DNA of 64,000 nt, taken from positions 103,771,501-103,835,500 of the forward strand of contig CM042021.1 of the NCBI GenBank assembly GCA_023525975.1, given 5' to 3'. Under the pieces are notes generated by a model that worked only from the letters and a program-made list of their open reading frames with translations, searched no databases and was not told the DNA's origin. The stretch comes from Smallanthus sonchifolius (taxonomy: Eukaryota > Streptophyta > Magnoliopsida > Asterales > Asteraceae). A program made the translations under genes and the position numbers. Every line of letters starts with the position of its first letter. The stretch's first letter is position 1. Shown here one piece after another: positions 1-11,535 of this stretch.

Positions 1-60
1 ATTATCTTGATATAGTGTTAGGTTGTGTGAGATTGTAAAGACTACTATCTTGACATAGTT
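1..60. repeat. left flank of solo LTR, probable copia LTR fragment
   Basis: Sequence directly left of the solo LTR at 61. It becomes continuous with the sequence from 1784 once the solo LTR and one copy of its 5-bp target duplication (TAGTT at 56-60) are removed. The reconstituted host resembles a Ty1/copia LTR. No gene is visible. Confidence 0.4.
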
Positions 61-1778
61 TGTAAGGCCCCAAACCTGGGAGGCCTCACTTGTTGGATTT
101 ACTTATTCACAAATAGTTCTTAAACTTGAATATCATATAACGCAGCGAAAAATTTCATTTCAAGCATAACATAACATCGTTCAACATGCGGAAGCATAAA
201 CATAGTCTAAACATAACATAAACGTAATCAAAACATAATGGGATGCCAGTCTTCAAGATTAGCGGGGTAACTCTTCATCGACAGCCAAGCGTCACCGTCC
301 GTCATCGCTACCTGCCCTTAACCTGAATGTGCATACTAAAAGTCAGCTACGCTGGTGAGTTCTAGCTTTACGTAAAACATTAACTTTAAACATTTTGTCA
401 AAACATAACTTCAAACTTCTTTTAATAAAAGCGTACGTAAATCATACAACAACATAATAGAAAACATAACTCATCAATAAACTGAATCTGCGCCTTTTCG
501 TAACTGTCAATTCCCTTCAAGCATGGTGCTCAATAGAGCACGCGTACCAACATAAACCATTCTTAACCATACATAAACGTCAATTCCCTTCAAGCACGGG
601 GTCCCAAAGGATAGCACGTACCAAACTTCAAGCGCCGTTCCCTCGCAGAGAACGATACCCACTTCAAGGATTGCGGTAATCCCTTTGATGACCGTCGTCA
701 CCCCTTCCCACCCAGTTGTACAACTGTTGGCCAGCCACAAAGGCCCCTATAAAGGTAAGGCCTTTACATAACATACATACTTCGATTCCCGAAGGAACCA
801 TGGCAGATTCGTTCATTTAGTGACTTTCATAAACATTCACTTCTTTTACTTCAAAACTTCAGTTAAAGCATCGTACGTTTTATTAAATAAAATTTCGTTC
901 ATAAACATTTCGTAAACTTCGTTTGGCAAAACATTTCTTAACAAGTTTCATAAACACCATTTCATAAGTATGCACACCAGCCCAAAAATATAATTTAAAA
1001 CATTAAAAGAAGGGCTCTAGAACTCACCTGATAAGTTAGTCTCGTTTTGTCCTAACAAAGGTCCAACGAGGGTCACGTACGATCTGGATTGAGTAGTTAA
1101 ATACACATCAGACCTAATCCCGATAATAACGGGTTAACCATTCTGAATTAGGCGAACTTAAGGTTAAGTTCGCCCTTTGGAATCAGGTGAACATGACTAG
1201 AGAACTTACCTAAGTTCTCTTAAACCCATATCCAGCGAACTTATTAAGTTCGCTTAACTCCAAGTTCGCCTGCGGGGCTGTCTTCCTCCTCAAGAACCCT
1301 AATTTCTTGCATGCGAATCTGATCATGTCAAGACCCCAACTTTCTACGTTCAAAATGTTCGTTTTTCATTCTAGATGCTAGATCTATGTTTATTTCCAAG
1401 TTTCATACGTAAAAACGCCACCTTTTTATCCAAAACCCGAAAACCCCAAAATAAACAAAAACTCATATCTGGAACGATTTGTTACCTAAATCGAGCTTCT
1501 GATTCGGAGGTCTTGCTCACAGGCTATGGAGTAACACGCTTCTTCAATCTCGGGTCGGTCCGCCAACTTTCTCTCTCTATTGTTTCTCTCTCTAGAACTT
1601 GCAAATGAGATAAAGATGGTGACTTAGGCTATTTATAGGGGGAAAGCTCCCCTATGTTCGCCACCCTTGAGTTCGCTGGGCCCTTCCCGGGCCGGCCCAT
1701 TACGTCCCGTTCGTTTGTTCCGTCCGTCTTATGTTTATCCCGTTATTATAATTGTCGTTTTATTTTTGGGATGTTACA
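61..1778 (-). mobile_element. solo LTR (Ty3/gypsy chromovirus type), 1718 bp
   Basis: Begins TGTAAGGCCC and ends GGGATGTTACA on the plus strand, so on the minus strand it reads TGTAACATCCC ... TTACA, a usual terminus for chromovirus (Tekay/Del-like) LTRs. It is flanked by a perfect 5-bp target-site duplication, TAGTT at 56-60 and 1779-1783. No PBS, PPT or internal domain is attached, so this is a solo LTR left by LTR-LTR recombination. A minus-strand TATA box (TATAAATA) lies at 1630-1637. Short ORFs inside it have no recognisable coding content. Confidence 0.85.
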
Positions 1779-1783
1779 TAGTT

Positions 1784-2700
1784 AGTCGAAAAAGGTGATC
1801 AATATCTTTGATTAGTGAAACGCGTGGTGTACCGGTGATCTCTTCCGTTCAAGAGAAACGTTAAGTGGAGCAACTCTCGATTGGTGAATTGGGGAGAGGA
1901 CGTAGAGTGGATTAGTTAACATCCACTTGAACCTCTATAAATTCGGTTTTGTCTTTCTAACCTTAAACTCTTTACTTTATTGTTTGTTTAAGTTATTCAA
2001 GTTTTAACAAGTGTTAATCTATACAAGTTAGATTTAATCAACCAATTTTTTAAGAAAACCTATTCACCCCCTCCCCCCTTCTAGTTTTCTACACAAGTGA
2101 GGATGAGCTTTTGGTGGAAACATTATATCTTCCTCTCCAGGTGTGGTCCATCAAGAAGGAGCTTTAAAGTTTTTGTAAGGAAGTATTCAACATGTTTGGA
2201 TGCATTAAATGAAAGCTGCAGAGGAGCACAAAAAATCTTACTTGTTCAAGTGAAGAAGAAGTGAACTAATCTTGCGTGACTCTTATGTGTGTTAAACCAT
2301 TTCACTTTCATTTGGTTTGTTTATATTCTTCTTGGTACTTTCTAGGACCGAATGTATGGTTGTTGTGGTTATTCTCACATTTAACCCATCCTAGTAGCAC
2401 AAGGATGCTTGTTTGCATGTTTTGATTTGTTCTTGTTGTGTCGGTGCCTCATTCAAGGGGGAGCTTCACTCGGGGAGGGGGGGCTTTTTATTTAGTTAAA
2501 AAAGGGGAAGAAGAGACATAATGAACATCACAAGTTATGGGAAATGGGGGTCAACGTAACTCACACTTATAAATATGTTAACATAAGGATCTCATCGTCA
2601 ACAGTTCACCTAGATGTTCATGTATTTTTGACATTATCAAAAAGGTAGAGATTTTTTGTGGTGTATTACCTATTTTGATTATGTTAAAAATATAAACATA
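1784..2700 (+). mobile_element. Ty1/copia (SIRE/Maximus-like) remnant
   Basis: The stretch around 2050-2090 (TTTTTTAAGAAAACC then a CACCCCC-rich tract) resembles the LTR end and leader of SIRE-type copia elements. Further on there are purine-rich PPT-like tracts at about 2453-2490 (AAGGGGGAGC) and a CATTATCAAAAAGGTAGAG motif at about 2630-2650, like the motif found just upstream of SIRE 3' LTRs. No gag-pol reading frame remains. Assignment is by motif resemblance only. Confidence 0.35.
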
Positions 2701-2810
2701 AAGGTCAAATGTTACCCTCAGATCCTTATATATTCATAAATATATGCCTCCTATCAATATTTAGTATCAATTGAAAGAACAAAAAAAACCAAAAGGTATA
2801 CAGTCAAAGT

Positions 2811-3215
2811 ATGGTCGATCGTACATCCGTCCGTGAACCAATATTCAAGAGTAAGCAATCTAACATGGATAGAAGACTCACGATCGATGTCATAGTCGGA
2901 TCGTACATTGATCGTTCCATCTTTGGGTCAATCTTGAAATTCAACAAATGTGCTTCAACGATCAAGTTAACATACCTGTTTCCAACTATGAAGAATGAAT
3001 ATATCTCAGGAGTAATATTAAACAAATTTTCAAAAAGTTTACAAAGCCCATTTTTTTATGAACTTATGATCGATGTTACAGTCGAACCGTACATTGATCG
3101 TACTATCTTTGGGTCAATCTTGAAATTCAACATATCTGCTTCAACGATCAAGTCAACATACTTGGTGTAAACTATGAAGAATGAATATATCACAAGAGTA
3201 ATATTAAACAAATTT
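2811..3215. repeat. tandem duplication, about 187-bp period
   Basis: A segment starting near 2879 (GATCGATGTCATAGTCGGA) recurs from 3066 (GATCGATGTTACAGTCGAA). Both copies continue through TTTGGGTCAATCTTGAAATT and end with AATATTAAACAAATTT. Copies are about 90 percent alike by eye. The open frame across it (2811-3170 plus) is a by-product of the repeat and matches no family I recognise. Confidence 0.8.
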
Positions 3216-3239
3216 AAAAAAAAATTATAAAACCCAAAC

Positions 3240-5640
3240 TTTTATAAACGTATGAGTCAAAGTCAAGGGAATTGGTCTATTCCAAAAAGGTATGACTGGA
3301 TTGATAAGGTAGAGACAAACCACAAAATTAGTTATGAAGGAAAGGTACTTTATATATCAAGCTAAGGTCCATCTCTCCCTTAGTCAGTACAAACCCAAAT
3401 CAATTACTCCATTTTCTTAACTTGTTTCTCTTTGCAAATAAAGTCATTATTGAGATTTGGACATAACACAAGTGATTTATTTTTGAGTGTCGCCTTTCAA
3501 AAAAAAAGGGTGTTGGTGATTTAATGAAGTAATCTATACATTTGAGTTAATTATTAGTAAAGATCATCTCATTGTAGTGTAAGAAGGTAAAAAGGTAAGA
3601 AAAATTGACCTAGTTCTTCATTTCAGAGGTTTTATGTGGGTGTTGTTAAGATAGTATTATAATTTGGAAAATCTTTGTTGAAATGACTTAGATTGTGCTA
3701 ACTGCTCATAAACTTTCATTGTTGATAATTGACCATGTGTGCATGTTAGGGTTCCTAATTCTATGAACAAAATATGGTTTAAATGTAGGTGTTAATGGTT
3801 CATATTGATGTATGTGAGTTATAATAACTTCATTATTATGCTATGAAATGTTTTTTATGATCATCCATGATAAATTAAGTCTAGAATGCTCTTTTCCAAA
3901 CTTTTAGGTGGAGATGATTGGCCAAATGAAAACCCAAAAGTCATTTCTCTTTTTTACCTTTCCCTCCTTGACCTAATTGAGTAAGTTCGGGGCTTTTAAC
4001 TAACATTAGTTTAAATAATCTCTAGTATGTAATATATGATGAAATGATTCAATGGTAGTGTGATTAAATTGGTGGGAATGAGTTATGATCACGAAAAATT
4101 ATGAGATTTAAAATTTAACATGCATATTAGGTGTTCGATGAAATACCTAAATTAAGAACTTAATAAACATTTGAATGATTCTATACTAACTATATAATGG
4201 AGTCCATATTAACATGTCAAAATAGGTGGAATTGAAATGTTAATCAATGTGAGTCTTGTACATAGATGAATAGGCCTCAAGGAACATGTTGGAAGTGTTA
4301 TGAATTCATATGAGGATTGGTATTGAAAATGGTATTGCACTGTGTATGCTAAATGTGGTGTATTGATTCACGATTTACTTATATATGTTTACTTTAGGTG
4401 GTCAATGGGTCAGAAGTAGTAATCAAGATATCAAGGATCCTCGAAAAAAGGTAAGTAAATCTTACACATCTCTTATGAACTTGTGTTTTAAATTTACTAT
4501 TATGTTAGTGTAATTAAGCTAAAAGTTCTTATGTAAGGGTGTTAATGATATTTTAATCTCATAATAACAAACCAAGATGCAATGGCTAAATATGTTGTAT
4601 TCAGATTTATAAGTTAATAGGAGTTACAAAGGTTGTATTGTGAACTCATATTGAAACAAGAATAATATGGTTGTAGTTGTGATCTTGTAAGTTGTACTCT
4701 TTCACTAATGGATAAGTCATTAGTATCCACAATGTTGATTTGTGAATAAAGATGACTGTGGATTATCCAAGTTGAAAAAGAAATCTTGTTGTAGTTGAAC
4801 GTCACAAGTGCAAGAGGGAAAATGGAATAACAAGTTTCTAATGGACCATTAAGTTGTAAGATGGTATAAATATGTTGAACTGTGATCCATAAGTTGCTAA
4901 GGAAATTCCTAGTTGACATATGATCTATCTAGTTGTTATTATGACATGTTTATGTTGTTCTTTGCATAATCTTAATGTATAAAAGAGATAATATGCTGAT
5001 AGAATAAGAAATTTTAACCATAATGTAGATAGGACTTGTTGCAAACTCATATAAAGTACAAATAAGATGAATTAAGGTATATACAAGTAGTATGTGATAA
5101 AAAAATGATTTACAAAGGTTAAAGTTGAATGTTGGTGATATATGGGCCTACCTTTTGGCTGCCTATGGGCATATGGTACGCTGTGTGCTGATGTCTACAC
5201 CCAAAACCTATTGATCTACGTTGCCAAATATGTCCAAAAACCACCACGCCACCATAGGGTACGCTCGGTGGTGTACCATACGTCGGGCTTGGTCTAGTTT
5301 TGGGATTTTTGATGTTATGAGTTGGTAACTGCATACTTTGTTTAGTTACAAATTTATACACTAACAATACTAATTTATGATATTTTAATGTCGTAGGTAA
5401 ATCTCACGAATAGGTTGGTGGATGAAGATCAAACGCTCAGGAGAACACAAGGACAACACATCTCGAAGGTTGTAATGCTTTTCTAATTGTATCAATGATC
5501 ATGGTGTTATTGGACTTAACAAACAACTACACTATCTTAGTTCTAACTTATGATAGTTTTGTAAGGTTGAAACTTGACACTTAATGTATAAAAGTAAATG
5601 ATGGTGTTGTCTAAAAAGATGAAAAGTTAGTGGGACCTAT
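3240..5640. other. AT-rich intergenic or old LTR sequence, no gene seen
   Basis: No recognisable protein family, tRNA or structural repeat. The style (AT-rich with short non-coding ORFs) fits degraded LTR or intergenic DNA. A weak imperfect palindromic patch built on GGTACGC/GCGTACC-like words lies at about 5150-5290. Confidence 0.4.
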
Positions 5641-6110
5641 TTTCCGTAACTAAATAAGACTTTGAGTGTTTATAAAATTATGAGTGTGACACTATATAAA
5701 TAAGCCATCTCCACACCATTTGACTCATACCTTGCAATATACAAAATACATATTTCATACTCTTAAGAATATTCATTGATTCATATTAAGTCTAAAGATC
5801 ACTTAAAGCAAGAGAAGAAGAGAGAGTTTATAAGCAAAGCATAGATTAGCTTATTCACTACACCACCTGTAAATTTTATGTATTGGTGATCCTTACCAAG
5901 TTCAAAATTAGGGATAAGCCAAGATCATATCTACATTAAAGATAAGAGTTGTGGGTGATCACTACCTGAGTTAGTGAGACGTTTGTGCCAGTGATCTGTA
6001 TTGTGATTAGAGAGACGATTTATTATTAGTGAAAATAATTCTTGATCAAGGATCAAAGAGTGGACGTATGATGAAGTAGTAAACCTTCACCGGAACCACG
6101 ATACATCATG
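5640..6110 (+). promoter_or_regulatory. LTR-like promoter region with TATA box
   Basis: CTATATAAATAAG at about 5692-5704 is a good TATA box, followed by sequence that reads like a copia-type R/U5 region (repeated GTGATC..., a GATCAAGGATCAAAG stretch and a CACCTGTAAATT stretch). Neither LTR edge nor a TSD could be found, so the promoter may be that of a decayed retroelement and not of a host gene. Confidence 0.3.
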
Positions 6111-6292
6111 GTGTTTTGTGGTGATACTTTTCTTTCCCTATTTCTTATTTGAGTTTCTCTCATTATTGATATTATGTTTGATGTGTTGCAAAACACATAG
6201 GTTTATCGTGCATATTTTACCACATTTGGATAGGTTTTTAGTGCAAATTCATATGTTTTTGATACTTATGTTTTTATGTGTTGGATTTGCAG

Positions 6293-6406
6293 CCAATTAG
6301 GAAGAAACGAAGAGTTCGATCGGAGGCTACTGATGCGAGTTATATTGAAGGTTTGGAGCAGAAATTGAGAGTTTGGAAGGCTTGGATTGAAGATCAAGAG
6401 TGTTAA
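6293..6406 (+). CDS. short basic/coiled-coil reading frame, possible 3'-terminal exon
   Basis: After a good splice acceptor (GGATTTGCAG ending at 6292) a 37-codon frame runs to TAA at 6404. It starts with a strongly basic stretch PIRKKRRVR, which looks like a nuclear localisation signal, followed by a charged helix-prone segment (YIEGLEQKLRVWKAWIEDQ). The frame is open upstream to a TGA at about 6258, so it could also be intronless. I do not recognise the family. No upstream exon could be assigned; it may be a captured gene fragment or a chance frame next to a retroelement leader. Confidence 0.25.
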   Translation, partial: PIRKKRRVRSEATDASYIEGLEQKLRVWKAWIEDQEC

Positions 6407-6410
6407 TCAT

Positions 6411-8320
6411 CCGGTTAAGCTTTGTTTTCGTTCTTATTCGTTATTGATTCGATTTTTGAGTTTGTTTCTACTATGTTTGCTACTTTTTCTGAGTTTGATT
6501 TGTTGCTAGACATCATGAGTAGTTAAACTTGTTAGATCACCTATGTTGGATTGAAGATTGACATGTTTTGAATTATATTTTTGGTTTTGAACTCGTATGA
6601 TTATTTGATGATCTTAGAACTTGTTTTTAATCATGATGTTTATGGATATGTATGTTGTACTTTGTTTGATTTCTGTTACCATGCTCATGTTTGCTTGATT
6701 CCGGTTGATTTTGTATCTCCTAGGTTAGGTTTTGTATGTTAGGGCTGTTTACTTTGTATTTGCAATTCTAGACTTTGATTAGAGATAATCTTTGGAGTTG
6801 TGGTTGTAGTTTGATCATAAAATCAGTGTGCTATCGTGTCTAGAGCCTAGGGGTGATAAATATTGCTTAGAACCTCCTACCCATTGCTTGTATGGTTTGA
6901 ATTACGCGAAAGGGAGTTTTGCCTTTCATTCATGGCGTTAGTATTTTCGGGTATTCATCTAGATTGGATTCGAGTTGTTCTTTGCTCTAGGATTATGGAC
7001 CATAGTCTTTCATGGCATTGTGAGTGGAGAGCCTAACGGTGATCTCTCATTAGACGTTTTATCAAACCTATCCCGTCCTTCACATGTGTCTTTGGTTTTC
7101 TTAGGGAGTAGAAACATACCTAGTTGACCCTAAATTCGTATCTTAAGAGACAGTCATATGGTTTATTCCATCAGGTCATTACGTGTGTGTTGGATTCCTT
7201 CCTAGGTGGTTGTCTTAGATATCTGAGCTTCCTTCACATCCACTTTCGTGTCCTTGGTGTTTTCCCAGTTTTCCCATGTCTTCGTGAGTCTTAGTAGTCA
7301 TTCGTTTCTTGCATTTCTTTTTATGTTTTTAGTTGTTAGTCAAATCCACTCATTCACTAGGTTGGGACTCGATATAGGTTTATTATCGGGAGCCGCCATT
7401 TGTGTCCACGGTTAGATATATATTTGGTCTTACCTTTGCTATATTACGTGCGATAGGTACACTTGCCTTTCGTGTGTGATATGGTTTTGGTGATTCCATC
7501 TTTATAAAACCATTTGTGTGAGTTCATTATTTTTATATATACATTTACACACATAAGTGTTCAAAAAGAAATTTTCTTCAAATCTATCACAATTTTAAAA
7601 ATTTAATCAAGCCTCCTTTTAGGTTTCTACAATTATATTAGAATCTATACATAGTTCAAATCAAAGTAACCGTTTTGAATTTGAGAAGTCAAGTTAATTC
7701 AAATAATTAATATCGGATATGGTGGAAGTTATTGAGGAATAATTTATCTTTTAGCATCAGTTACATCTTTTGTTATTATGTGTATGTTATTCTTTTCTTT
7801 TCTGTTGTGTTTTTAGCCTGTTTAAAGGCTGCTATTTGTCGAATAAAATCACTAGAGTTCTCAGTGTTGTGTGATTAACAAAGCCTGATATTACAACAGT
7901 TTATATCTATGTGTCATTGAATTAGAATGCATAAATATGTGTTGGGTATCTTTCCAGAAATTCATGAATGAAAATGTGGCTTAATCCACCAATTTCATGA
8001 ACTTTATTTCTTGATCAATGACATGCTTAATCTAAATCAGATTCTTGTTTAGTCATCATGACCACCACATGCCCAATGAGTTGGACATCTTGTTTTTCAA
8101 ATGTTTTTGAATTTGCATTCCTTTTTCTTAACACATCCAACACATATTTCAAACGCTACATGTAACTTTTATCACTTTAAACTATTGTTGATGTGACTAA
8201 AGCTGAATAACAATATTGATTCGCCTGAACCTAATTGCATGTTAATCAACCCATATGTCATCACTAATGGACTAATATCCTATATACTGAATCATAATAG
8301 TCTTATTTAGGATATCACCT
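6411..8320. other. no gene seen; degraded intergenic sequence
   Basis: TG-rich, pyrimidine-skewed, intron-like sequence with no recognisable ORF or repeat boundaries. It could include an intron or UTR of a transcript ending with the 6293-6406 frame, but nothing in the sequence confirms this. Confidence 0.35.
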
Positions 8321-8589
8321 ACTTTCATCATGGTTAGTAGTCCTTTCTTTTTCATATATAGAACTAAAGCTCGCAACAATGAAGATGTCAATCTCATGAA
8401 CCCTTTATAAAAAATCTCCTAAAATTGTGTCATGATCTTTGTCCACTCAACATTCGCAGACTAGTTGTTTCTTTCACGTACGTTAATGTATGACCACGTA
8501 TGTGTCACATGTTATTGTTCCACAATACCTGATGATCCTCACCCATTTTACTTGAATGTTATGGTTAAATTCCCATTCGCATCTTTCTA

Positions 8590-9540
8590 TACTCATTTCC
8601 AGTCATATCTATTTGGCGGGTTTACCACTCTCAAACCATCATGTTTATTGATACAGGTCTCCTGTAATGGTAAAATTTGCAACGCCAAAATCTTCTCCAA
8701 TTCTTGCTCATTTAAACCACCATGCTTCAGAGTAGAGGATTCATCTAAAAACTTGTAGTAATTCTCCAAATAATCTCCCTCCAAGCCAGATTCTGTTTTT
8801 TGTACCTGGCTTTCAAGCTTTTCAACCAGATTACTAAACATCCTTTTAACTACACAAGTATCCCCTTCATATTCTAATTCAAAACCTTTGGTATAGTAAC
8901 TGTTTTGCACTCGATATTTTTTTCTAGTTTTGGCACATAACTTATACATGGGATGGTTCCGAATTTTCCATTTATGAAAAGTTTTGTTTCGCCAACCTCA
9001 TGGATAAAAGAGAAATCATTTGTGCCATCTAGTACCTTAATACCAAATCTTCTTTAGAAATTTGTGAACATAGATTTATTGCTTGTCATATGTTGTTTGA
9101 CAACATTACTTACAACCCACACATCTTCCCAATTTCCAGAATCTGTCCCCTTTACTAAATATTCAGTCTTATCTAGTGAATCTGGGAATTGAGTGTTAGT
9201 AAACTTACTAGGACATAACATAGCGTAGTGGTCCATCATTTTGCAATTAAAACAACAAACTGAATTCATACCATGGCTTTTGTTGACCTTCTACGCCTGT
9301 ACTGACTTACAAATGGTTTTTGTGGAGTTGTTCTTGGACTTTCTTTTGAAATCCCATGCCTTTCTCACAATCTTCTTTGCAATCAGATTCTTCCGGCTTT
9401 CACTCTGATATGGTTTCCCACGCTTGCCTGCATCCAGACTCAAGCCTAATCATTGTTGCTTCACGTACGACATTTCGTTGTTTCCTTTTGAATCCATGCC
9501 GTACCTTCTGGCCGAACAAATTCCCTCTGAACTTATCTTT
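8590..9540 (-). pseudogene. decayed CCHC zinc-knuckle protein fragment
   Basis: On the minus strand a frame at 9269-9054 has a CX2CX4HX4C knuckle (CFNCKMMDHYAMLC) followed by a W..V...V..HMT segment that resembles the protease-like DSGA..HM region of copia Gag-Pol. It continues, after a break, into the frame 8949-8593 (FELEYEGDTCVVKRMF, then an acidic helix YLENYYKFLDE). This order also resembles the plant ARID/CCHC proteins that carry a retroviral-protease-like domain. Stops and frame changes interrupt it, including TGA/TAA codons in the segment 9270-9540, so it is not an intact gene. Confidence 0.35.
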
Positions 9541-9545
9541 CAATC

Positions 9546-9562
9546 AGTGGCTCTGATACCAC
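9546..9562 (-). other. LTR-retrotransposon primer-binding site (tRNA-iMet type)
   Basis: The reverse complement reads TGGTATCAGAGCCACTG, the usual initiator-Met tRNA primer-binding site of plant LTR retrotransposons. A minus-strand LTR would end to its right, around the TGCCTAGAG at 9566. No matching left LTR was found, so the parent element is incomplete. Confidence 0.65.
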
Positions 9563-9565
9563 TTT

Positions 9566-10340
9566 TGCCTAGAGATGTTCTTTGATTGGAACGATTCATC
9601 ATAATCAAAAGAAAAGTAGAAGTAAAGCGAAATTGATATGTATTCAATAGATGAAAACAAATCGACACTTTGTAACCATCAATTTTATACAATCGATCGG
9701 ACGCAACGGTTTACGAAGTAGATAGGACCATTTTTGTGTTTTAATAGTTTAGAAGGCCAACAAAATTACATAACTTAGCTCTACTACGAATCCAATTGAA
9801 AAAGAAAATCATGATTTTATCCGCCGTTTTCTTGTATTTCATGAGCTTTGTCACCTTCATTTTTGTTCTAACATCAATCCATACAAATATGAAATTTGAA
9901 CACAAACATGTTATGATAAATACAAACCAACGTTGGCTCGACGTAAATATGAGCATACTCTACTGAGTATCTTCATTTTCATATTCGTATCTATAAACAA
10001 ACAACATATGTAAATATACACACAACACTATCCATAAAAATTTATAGAAAGTTGAATAAAAAATACGATACAAATAGAAATTTCATCCTAAAAATTTACT
10101 GATCATTTATATACGAGAGACGATACGAACACCCCTCAATCTACTAATCAAACCCCTGTTGATTTGAGGACCAGTATTCCAGGGCTATACACACGAATAC
10201 CAGAGGTATATACACCCGTATACTTATTAGCTACAAAATGTGACATATTTATTGAAACAATTTTGAAACATGAAACCTTAATGTACTAATAATGAGAAAT
10301 ATATATATAAGTGTATTATCAAATTGTATTTTTTTAATGA
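9566..10340. other. candidate LTR remnant and intergenic sequence upstream of the mutase gene
   Basis: Directly abuts the primer-binding site, so its start may be a decayed LTR. The rest is AT-rich and holds no recognisable gene. The right part is the likely promoter-proximal region of the downstream gene. Confidence 0.3.
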
Positions 10341-10370
10341 TTTATCCAGCGTAATAAACGAGGTGTCTAA

Positions 10371-10377
10371 TATAAAC
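10371..10377 (+). promoter_or_regulatory. candidate TATA box of the phosphoglycerate mutase gene
   Basis: TATAAAC lies about 310 bp upstream of the leader-exon donor, which would place transcription start near 10400. An alternative AT-run (ATATATATAA) is at 10301-10310. Position only; no transcript data. Confidence 0.35.
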
Positions 10378-10404
10378 ATGAGAGAAGAGTAGGTATACAT
10401 TGAT

Positions 10405-10687
10405 TCAGTTAAAACCCTCTTAGCAGACTCCAAAACACACACGATCTCCACCTACCAACCTGCAAGTGATCCAAGTTGGCACAAAAAGGGCACCAGATTT
10501 CCTGTCTCTTTCTTCTTCCCCATTTCCCTGTCAACAAACACCCACGCCCCTTTTTCCATTTATTCTCACCAAACCAAACACAAACACCCATAAGTTTCTT
10601 CTGCTCCGTCAACTTTTTCGTTTTCCAATTCTGTCCCTGCATCGATTGTATCGCCAAATCATCAAGTTTCTTTGCTTCATCAACAAT
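10405..10687 (+). other. 5' UTR leader exon of phosphoglycerate mutase gene (approximate start)
   Basis: Pyrimidine-rich, CT/CCC-rich leader typical of plant 5' UTRs, ending CATCAACAAT|GTAAGA with a consensus donor at 10688. The intron that follows (10688-11521) ends TTGATTTCTAG immediately before the start codon. An untranslated first exon with an intron placed just before the ATG is common in highly expressed plant genes. The 5' edge is a guess from the TATA candidate. Confidence 0.6.
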
Positions 10688-10888
10688 GTAAGATTTTTTC
10701 TTTCAAATTCCTTTTAATTGATGCGTTTATTGTAGTTTTGTGCTTTGTAATCCACTTTTTGCTAGAATTTTGATTTGAAGGTGTTTGATGTATTATGTTA
10801 ACTTATAATCAGATCTGCTAAGTGCATGTTTGACTTTAAAAGTCAACGTATGGCTGTTCTGTTAGGATGGAGCTTTGGTGTCTAATTA

Positions 10889-11535
10889 GATTGATTTGAA
10901 GTCTTTTAAAGCATAATTTATGTTAAAATGGTTTCTTTGTTGAGTTGGTTTCACTTGTTAAGACTCATTTACATTTGATGTTGTGTTGGAATTTATGGGA
11001 TGGTACGCGATTTGCGAATGTTTTTGGAATGACTTTCTTTGTTTAAGAGTTTGGGATTCTTATGCTTGTTTTCTTGATATGAAACCAAATAAACATGTTT
11101 CAAATCATAGAAATTTGGTAAGTCTTGATGTATTTTAGAAACGGATACGCGATTCTTGATTTCTAGATTTCTAGATTGGCTGCAATAGTTTTGATGAATA
11201 GTTGTTGTAATTAGAATGATTTGAAGTCTTTTTAAGCACAATTTGTGTGATGTGGTTTAGGGCTATAGGTTTCAAATGGAAAAAATGGTTTCTTTGTTTT
11301 CATTTGTTAGACTCATTTACATTTGATGTTGAGTTGCAACTTATGGGATGATACACAGTTTGACTTGAGATTTGCGAATGTTTTTGGAATGATTGTTTTT
11401 GGAATTTGGGATTTGTGTGTCTGTTTTCTTCATATGAAACCAAATAAAAATGTTTCAAATCATAGAAATTTGGTTATTCTTGATGTATTCTAGATGCTAA
11501 TACGCGATTGTTGATTTCTAGAATGGCTGCAATGG
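10889..11535 (+). repeat. tandem duplication inside the leader intron
   Basis: Copy 1 (about 10889-11188) and copy 2 (about 11214-11535) share long stretches such as GACTCATTTACATTTGATGT, TTTGCGAATGTTTTTGGAAT and ATGAAACCAAATAAA. Copy 2 runs into the first coding exon. Copy 1 ends with a matching TTTCTAG acceptor and ATTGGCTGCAATAG, a decayed version of the true exon start AATGGCTGCAATGG. The duplication therefore included the 3' splice site and the start-codon context. Confidence 0.85.

Noticed and set aside
2811..3170. 119-codon ORF as a protein with an internal repeat
   Set aside because: It reflects the 187-bp nucleotide tandem duplication; no family match and the reverse strand is also open.
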